From positions 32,163 through 96,162 of the forward strand of contig VGHJ01000004.1 of NCBI GenBank assembly GCA_016868295.1: a stretch of DNA of 64,000 nucleotides. The letters run 5' to 3'. Source of the DNA: Betaproteobacteria bacterium (GTDB taxonomy: Bacteria > Pseudomonadota > Gammaproteobacteria > Burkholderiales > Rhodocyclaceae). The notes under the pieces were generated by a model. The model searched no databases, was not told the DNA's origin, and saw only the letters and a list, made by a program, of their open reading frames with translations. The position numbers and the translations under genes are program-made. Of the stretch, positions 61,014-64,000 are shown one piece after another. The stretch's first letter is position 1; each line of letters starts with the position of its first letter.

Positions 61014-62303
61014 CTACTTCACCACCGTGCCGTCGCTCGGCGCCGGCTGCAGCACGCCGTCGCCGCGCCTGACCGCCGTGTCGAGCGCTTCCTTGGCCGG
61101 CTTGCGGTTGGCCCAGACGGCCTCCAGTTCCTCGTGCAGGATGGCGCGCACGCGGCTCATGCCGGCCACGGCCTTCGGCTTGGCAGCCGAGGCATATGAC
61201 TTGTCCGACAGGCGCCGCACGGCCTGGCGCAGCACCTCCGGCGCCGGGCTGTCCGCCATCAGGGCATCGGCGGCGGCCGGCGTCATCGGCAGGTAGCCGC
61301 TGGCACGCACCCATTCCTTCTGCACCTCCGGCTGCAGGAGGAAGGAAACGAAGCGCGCCACAGCGGCGTACTCCGGCTTCTTCTTGCCCGCCAGCACCCA
61401 CAGCACGGCGCCGTCCGGCAGCACGCGGCCGGGCGCCGCGCCGCGCACGTCGTCGTGATGCGGCAGCTCGGCGACGCCGAACTCGAAGAGCTTGCGCCGC
61501 GCCAGATCGAGGTAGAGCGAGGACTCCCCGGTCAGCATGGCGCAGTGGCCGGAGAGGAATTTCTCGTCGGCCTCGCGTCCCGATCCGAAGGTGTGGAAAT
61601 AGAAGCTCTTGTGCCAGCTCGCCAGCAGCGCCACGTGCTTCACCTGCACCATGCTGTTGAGGGCAAGCCCGGCCTTGCCGCCGCGCTCGCCGGCGATCGG
61701 TTCGCCGTGCTTGGTCGACAGGTTTTCCAGATGCACCCAAGCGGGATTGGAGGAGGTGAGCGGGCAGCGGCGGTCGACGTCGAAGATCTTGCCCGCGGCC
61801 TCCTGCACCTCCCACCAGGTTCTCGGCGGCTTGTCCGGATCCAGCCCCGCCTTGCGGAACGCGTCCTTGTTGAAGAACAGCACCGGCAGGGACAGCCCCA
61901 TCGGCAGCGCCTGGATGCGTCTCCTGTTGTCGTCGACCACGTCGGCGATCACCGGGAAAAAGCCGGCGTCGAGCTTCACGCGCGCATCGGCCATCACCTT
62001 GTGCAGCGGCAGCATGCGCGGATGGCCGTGGAAGAACGCCTCGTGCTCTTCGTCCTCGAGCAGGGCGAGATGCGGCAGCGCCTGCCCCTGTGTATCGGAG
62101 GCCGCCATGCTCAGGTGCTGCAGCACCACCTTGTCCGTCCTGCTCTCGGCGTTGTAGCGGGTGACGAGATCGACCAGCACGCCAGCCCGCTCGCCCGACT
62201 GGGCATGGCGGAAGACGATCTCGACGGGCCCGGCCGGCTGCTTGGCGGCTTGCGCGGTCATCATCGCCGCGCAGGACAAAAGCAATGCAATTCGACGCAG
62301 CAT
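61014..62303 (-). CDS. ugpB: sn-Glycerol-3-phosphate ABC transporter substrate-binding protein
   Basis: A 429-residue periplasmic protein with signal MLRRIALLLSCAAMMTAQAA. Family motifs include FNKDAFRKAGLDP, PPRTWWEVQEAA and GYLPMT. No UgpA, UgpE or UgpC gene adjoins it in the window, so the membrane parts lie elsewhere or the protein is an orphan. Confidence 0.9.
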   Translation of the reverse strand: MLRRIALLLSCAAMMTAQAAKQPAGPVEIVFRHAQSGERAGVLVDLVTRYNAESRTDKVVLQHLSMAASDTQGQALPHLALLEDEEHEAFFHGHPRMLPLHKVMADARVKLDAGFFPVIADVVDDNRRRIQALPMGLSLPVLFFNKDAFRKAGLDPDKPPRTWWEVQEAAGKIFDVDRRCPLTSSNPAWVHLENLSTKHGEPIAGERGGKAGLALNSMVQVKHVALLASWHKSFYFHTFGSGREADEKFLSGHCAMLTGESSLYLDLARRKLFEFGVAELPHHDDVRGAAPGRVLPDGAVLWVLAGKKKPEYAAVARFVSFLLQPEVQKEWVRASGYLPMTPAAADALMADSPAPEVLRQAVRRLSDKSYASAAKPKAVAGMSRVRAILHEELEAVWANRKPAKEALDTAVRRGDGVLQPAPSDGTVVK

Positions 62304-62367
62304 GCGGAATCCAACGAGGAGCGGGAGTCCGGTATATTACACGCCCGCACCGCATTCATCACCTACC

Positions 62368-63603
62368 ATGACCGGCCCCCTCTCCCACATCCGCGTGCTC
62401 GACCTCTCCCGCGTGCTGGCCGGGCCATGGTGCACGCAGAACCTCGCCGACCTCGGCGCCGAAGTAATCAAGATCGAGAAGCCGGACGGCGGCGACGACA
62501 CGCGCGCCTGGGGGCCGCCCTGGCTGCGGGACGCCGAAGGCCGCGACACCGGCGAATCGGCCTATTACCTCTCCTGCAACCGCGGCAAGAAATCCGTCGC
62601 GATCGACATCGCCCATGCGGAAGGCCGGCGCATCGTGCGCGAGCTGGCGCGGCGCTGCGACGTGCTGGTGGAAAATTTCAAGGTCGGCGGCCTGGCGAAA
62701 TACGGGCTCGACTGGGACAGCCTGCGCGAGATCAACCCGCGCCTCGTCTATTGTTCGATCACCGGCTTCGGCCAGGACGGGCCATATGCCGAGCGGCCCG
62801 GCTACGACTTCATCGTGCAGGGCATGGGCGGACTGATGAGCGTCACCGGCGAGCCGGACGGCGCGTCCGGCGGCGGGCCGCAGAAGGTCGGCGTCGCCGT
62901 GGCGGACCTGTTCACCGGCATGTACGCCAGCGTCGCCGTGCTGGCGGCGCTGACTTTTCGCGAGCGCAGCGGCGAGGGGCAGCATATAGACCTCGCGCTG
63001 CTCGACGCCCAGGTGGCGATGCTGGCCAACCAGAACATGAACTTCCTCGTCTCGGGGCGAGCGCCCGAGCGGATGGGCAACGCCCATCCCAACATCGTGC
63101 CCTATCAGACTTTCGCCAGCGCCGACGGCCACCTCATCCTCGCCGTCGGCAACGACGCGCAGTTCCGCCGTTTCTGCGAGCTCGCCGGCCAGCCGGCGCT
63201 CGCCGACGATGCGCGCTTCGCCACGAATCGCGCGCGCGTCGCCCACCGCGCCGAACTCGTTCCACTCCTCGAGCCGCTGCTGCGCCGGCGCACGACCCAT
63301 GACTGGGTCGAATCGCTCGAGGCGGCCGGCGTGCCCTGCGGCCCGATCAACCGGCTCGACGACGTCTTCGCCGACCCGCAGGTGCGGCACCGCGGGCTGC
63401 GCATCGACCTGCCGCACCCCGCCGCCGGCAGCGTGCCCCTCGTCGCCAGCCCGCTGCGCCTCTCGGCCAGCCCCGTCGAGCACACGGCTCCGCCGCCGCT
63501 GCTCGGCCAGCACACGAATGAAATCCTGCGCGACCTGCTCGGCCTCGGCGAAGCGGATCTGGCGCAATTGCGCGCAAACGGCGCGATTCGCGCATGCACG
63601 TGA
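62368..63603 (+). CDS. CaiB/BaiF family CoA-transferase
   Basis: A 411-residue class III CoA-transferase. It opens IRVLDLSRVLAGPWCTQNLAD, has EVIKIEKPDGGDDTR, and the catalytic Asp is in VAVADLFTGMYA. These enzymes move CoA between carboxylic acids such as carnitine, formate/oxalate or succinyl-benzylsuccinate. The substrate cannot be told from sequence. Copy 15 of the dispersed repeat is just after the catalytic region (AALTFRERSG). I chose the ATG at 62368. Confidence 0.92.
   Translation: MTGPLSHIRVLDLSRVLAGPWCTQNLADLGAEVIKIEKPDGGDDTRAWGPPWLRDAEGRDTGESAYYLSCNRGKKSVAIDIAHAEGRRIVRELARRCDVLVENFKVGGLAKYGLDWDSLREINPRLVYCSITGFGQDGPYAERPGYDFIVQGMGGLMSVTGEPDGASGGGPQKVGVAVADLFTGMYASVAVLAALTFRERSGEGQHIDLALLDAQVAMLANQNMNFLVSGRAPERMGNAHPNIVPYQTFASADGHLILAVGNDAQFRRFCELAGQPALADDARFATNRARVAHRAELVPLLEPLLRRRTTHDWVESLEAAGVPCGPINRLDDVFADPQVRHRGLRIDLPHPAAGSVPLVASPLRLSASPVEHTAPPPLLGQHTNEILRDLLGLGEADLAQLRANGAIRACT
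62934..62957 (-). repeat. Dispersed bipartite repeat, copy 15
   Basis: On the reverse strand: AAAGTCAG, spacer CGCCGCCAGC, ACGGCG. Antisense within the CoA-transferase; read as LAALTF. Confidence 0.8.
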
Positions 63604-63743
63604 AATACTGCCTTGCTGAGGCCGGGGCGTTCCAGTAACATTTATTCAGGCTTCAAGCGGAATCGATGCCGCCATAACAAAAAAAACCGACAGGCTCGCG
63701 GAGCCCGCCGAAGAGGACGGCAGCGGGCAGATCCAGAACGGAC

Positions 63744-63914
63744 ATGAACAAGTACCAGAGAATCGTCGTCATCGTCACTGCGGTGAACATTGCGCTCATG
63801 TGCCTGTTCCCGCCCTTCCTCGACAATCCGCTGCGCAAGGGCGTGCTGCCCGGCTTCGACGGCTTCTATCCGCTGGAACCGGACTCTGGGCGCCCCGGCT
63901 TAATCCGGCCTTAA
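63744..63914 (+). CDS. Small membrane protein, unknown function
   Basis: A 56-residue frame: MNKYQRIVVIVTAVNIALMC is a single hydrophobic span with a positive N-terminus, followed by FPPFLDNPLRKGVLPGFDGF. The Arg/Lys-led start, conserved-looking aromatic C-terminus and isolated position suggest a real short gene. I do not recognise its function. Confidence 0.5.
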   Translation: MNKYQRIVVIVTAVNIALMCLFPPFLDNPLRKGVLPGFDGFYPLEPDSGRPGLIRP

Positions 63915-63927
63915 CGGAAACAGACGA

Positions 63928-63941
63928 TTGACTTGCCTCAA
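63928..63941 (+). promoter_or_regulatory. FNR/DNR-like box at the window edge
   Basis: TTGAC-TTGC-CTCAA differs by one base from the box at 26835. It probably serves a gene just beyond the window on the forward strand. One weak half site, so less sure than the others. Confidence 0.45.
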
Positions 63942-64000
63942 GGCCGCTGGCGCTCAGCCGGATAATATTCATGTCTAAATATTAGTGCTGCAGGATATTT

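Overview
The window is high-GC proteobacterial chromosome. Gene content and order (clade II nos cluster, NapDAGHB, NirS, the nudJ-mnmA pair, queA-tgt-yajC-secDF, DUF2322 beside purB) suggest a denitrifying betaproteobacterium, probably of the Rhodocyclales. That placement is inferred from content, not from a tree. Much of the window is respiratory: roughly 3.4-34 kb is an anaerobic-respiration block, followed by housekeeping genes.

Layout. 0-3.2 kb: 3' part of a YyaL/DUF255 protein fused to a DsbD-alpha-like domain, convergent with a protoporphyrinogen oxidase. 3.4-9.85 kb: one forward operon of a cupredoxin-like periplasmic protein, two diheme peroxidases, a Tat-exported Rieske subunit and an arsenite-oxidase-family molybdoenzyme. 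This gene set is the signature of dissimilatory iodate reductase (Idr). A near-perfect sigma-54 promoter and strong Shine-Dalgarno sequence precede it and a terminator ends it. 9.85-12.4 kb: modABC molybdate uptake, reverse strand. 12.5-17.8 kb: napDAGHB. 17.8-29.6 kb: a reverse clade II nos cluster (nosZ, two cytochromes c, nosB-like, nosD, nosG, nosH, nosF, nosL, nosY, a TlpA-like protein, a UbiA/MenA prenyltransferase and a DUF1330 protein). 29.7-34.3 kb: a small membrane-anchored protein, a diheme cytochrome c, napF, napC and nirS. 34.3 kb: tRNA-Leu(CAA). 34.4-40.6 kb: queA-tgt-yajC-secD-secF and a cytochrome b561-like gene. 40.7-63.9 kb: cytochrome c', DUF2322, purB, GST, mnmA, nudJ, ilvE, waaF, a YheT-type hydrolase, a phosphohexomutase, an AlkB-like oxygenase, a dead EAL gene joined to an IS481 fragment, DUF4202, NUDIX, alaS, a frameshifted sensor kinase, glpK, ugpQ, ugpB, a CoA-transferase and a 56-residue membrane peptide.

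How the parts fit. ModABC would supply molybdenum for NapA and IdrA. NapC or NapGH would feed NapAB; NirS and NosZ cover later denitrification steps. FNR/DNR-type boxes (TTGAY-N4-RTCAA) lie before nap, a nos cytochrome, nosZ and nirS, suggesting shared anoxic control. The idr operon instead carries a sigma-54 promoter. No sigma-54 activator, FNR-family regulator, NosR or nitric oxide reductase is in the window.

The most unusual signal is a dispersed bipartite sequence, AAAGTCAG-N10-ACGGCG. Fifteen copies occur, on both strands, mostly inside genes, and all fifteen occurrences of the first arm that I found carry the second arm at exactly the same spacing. I know of no described element with this form.
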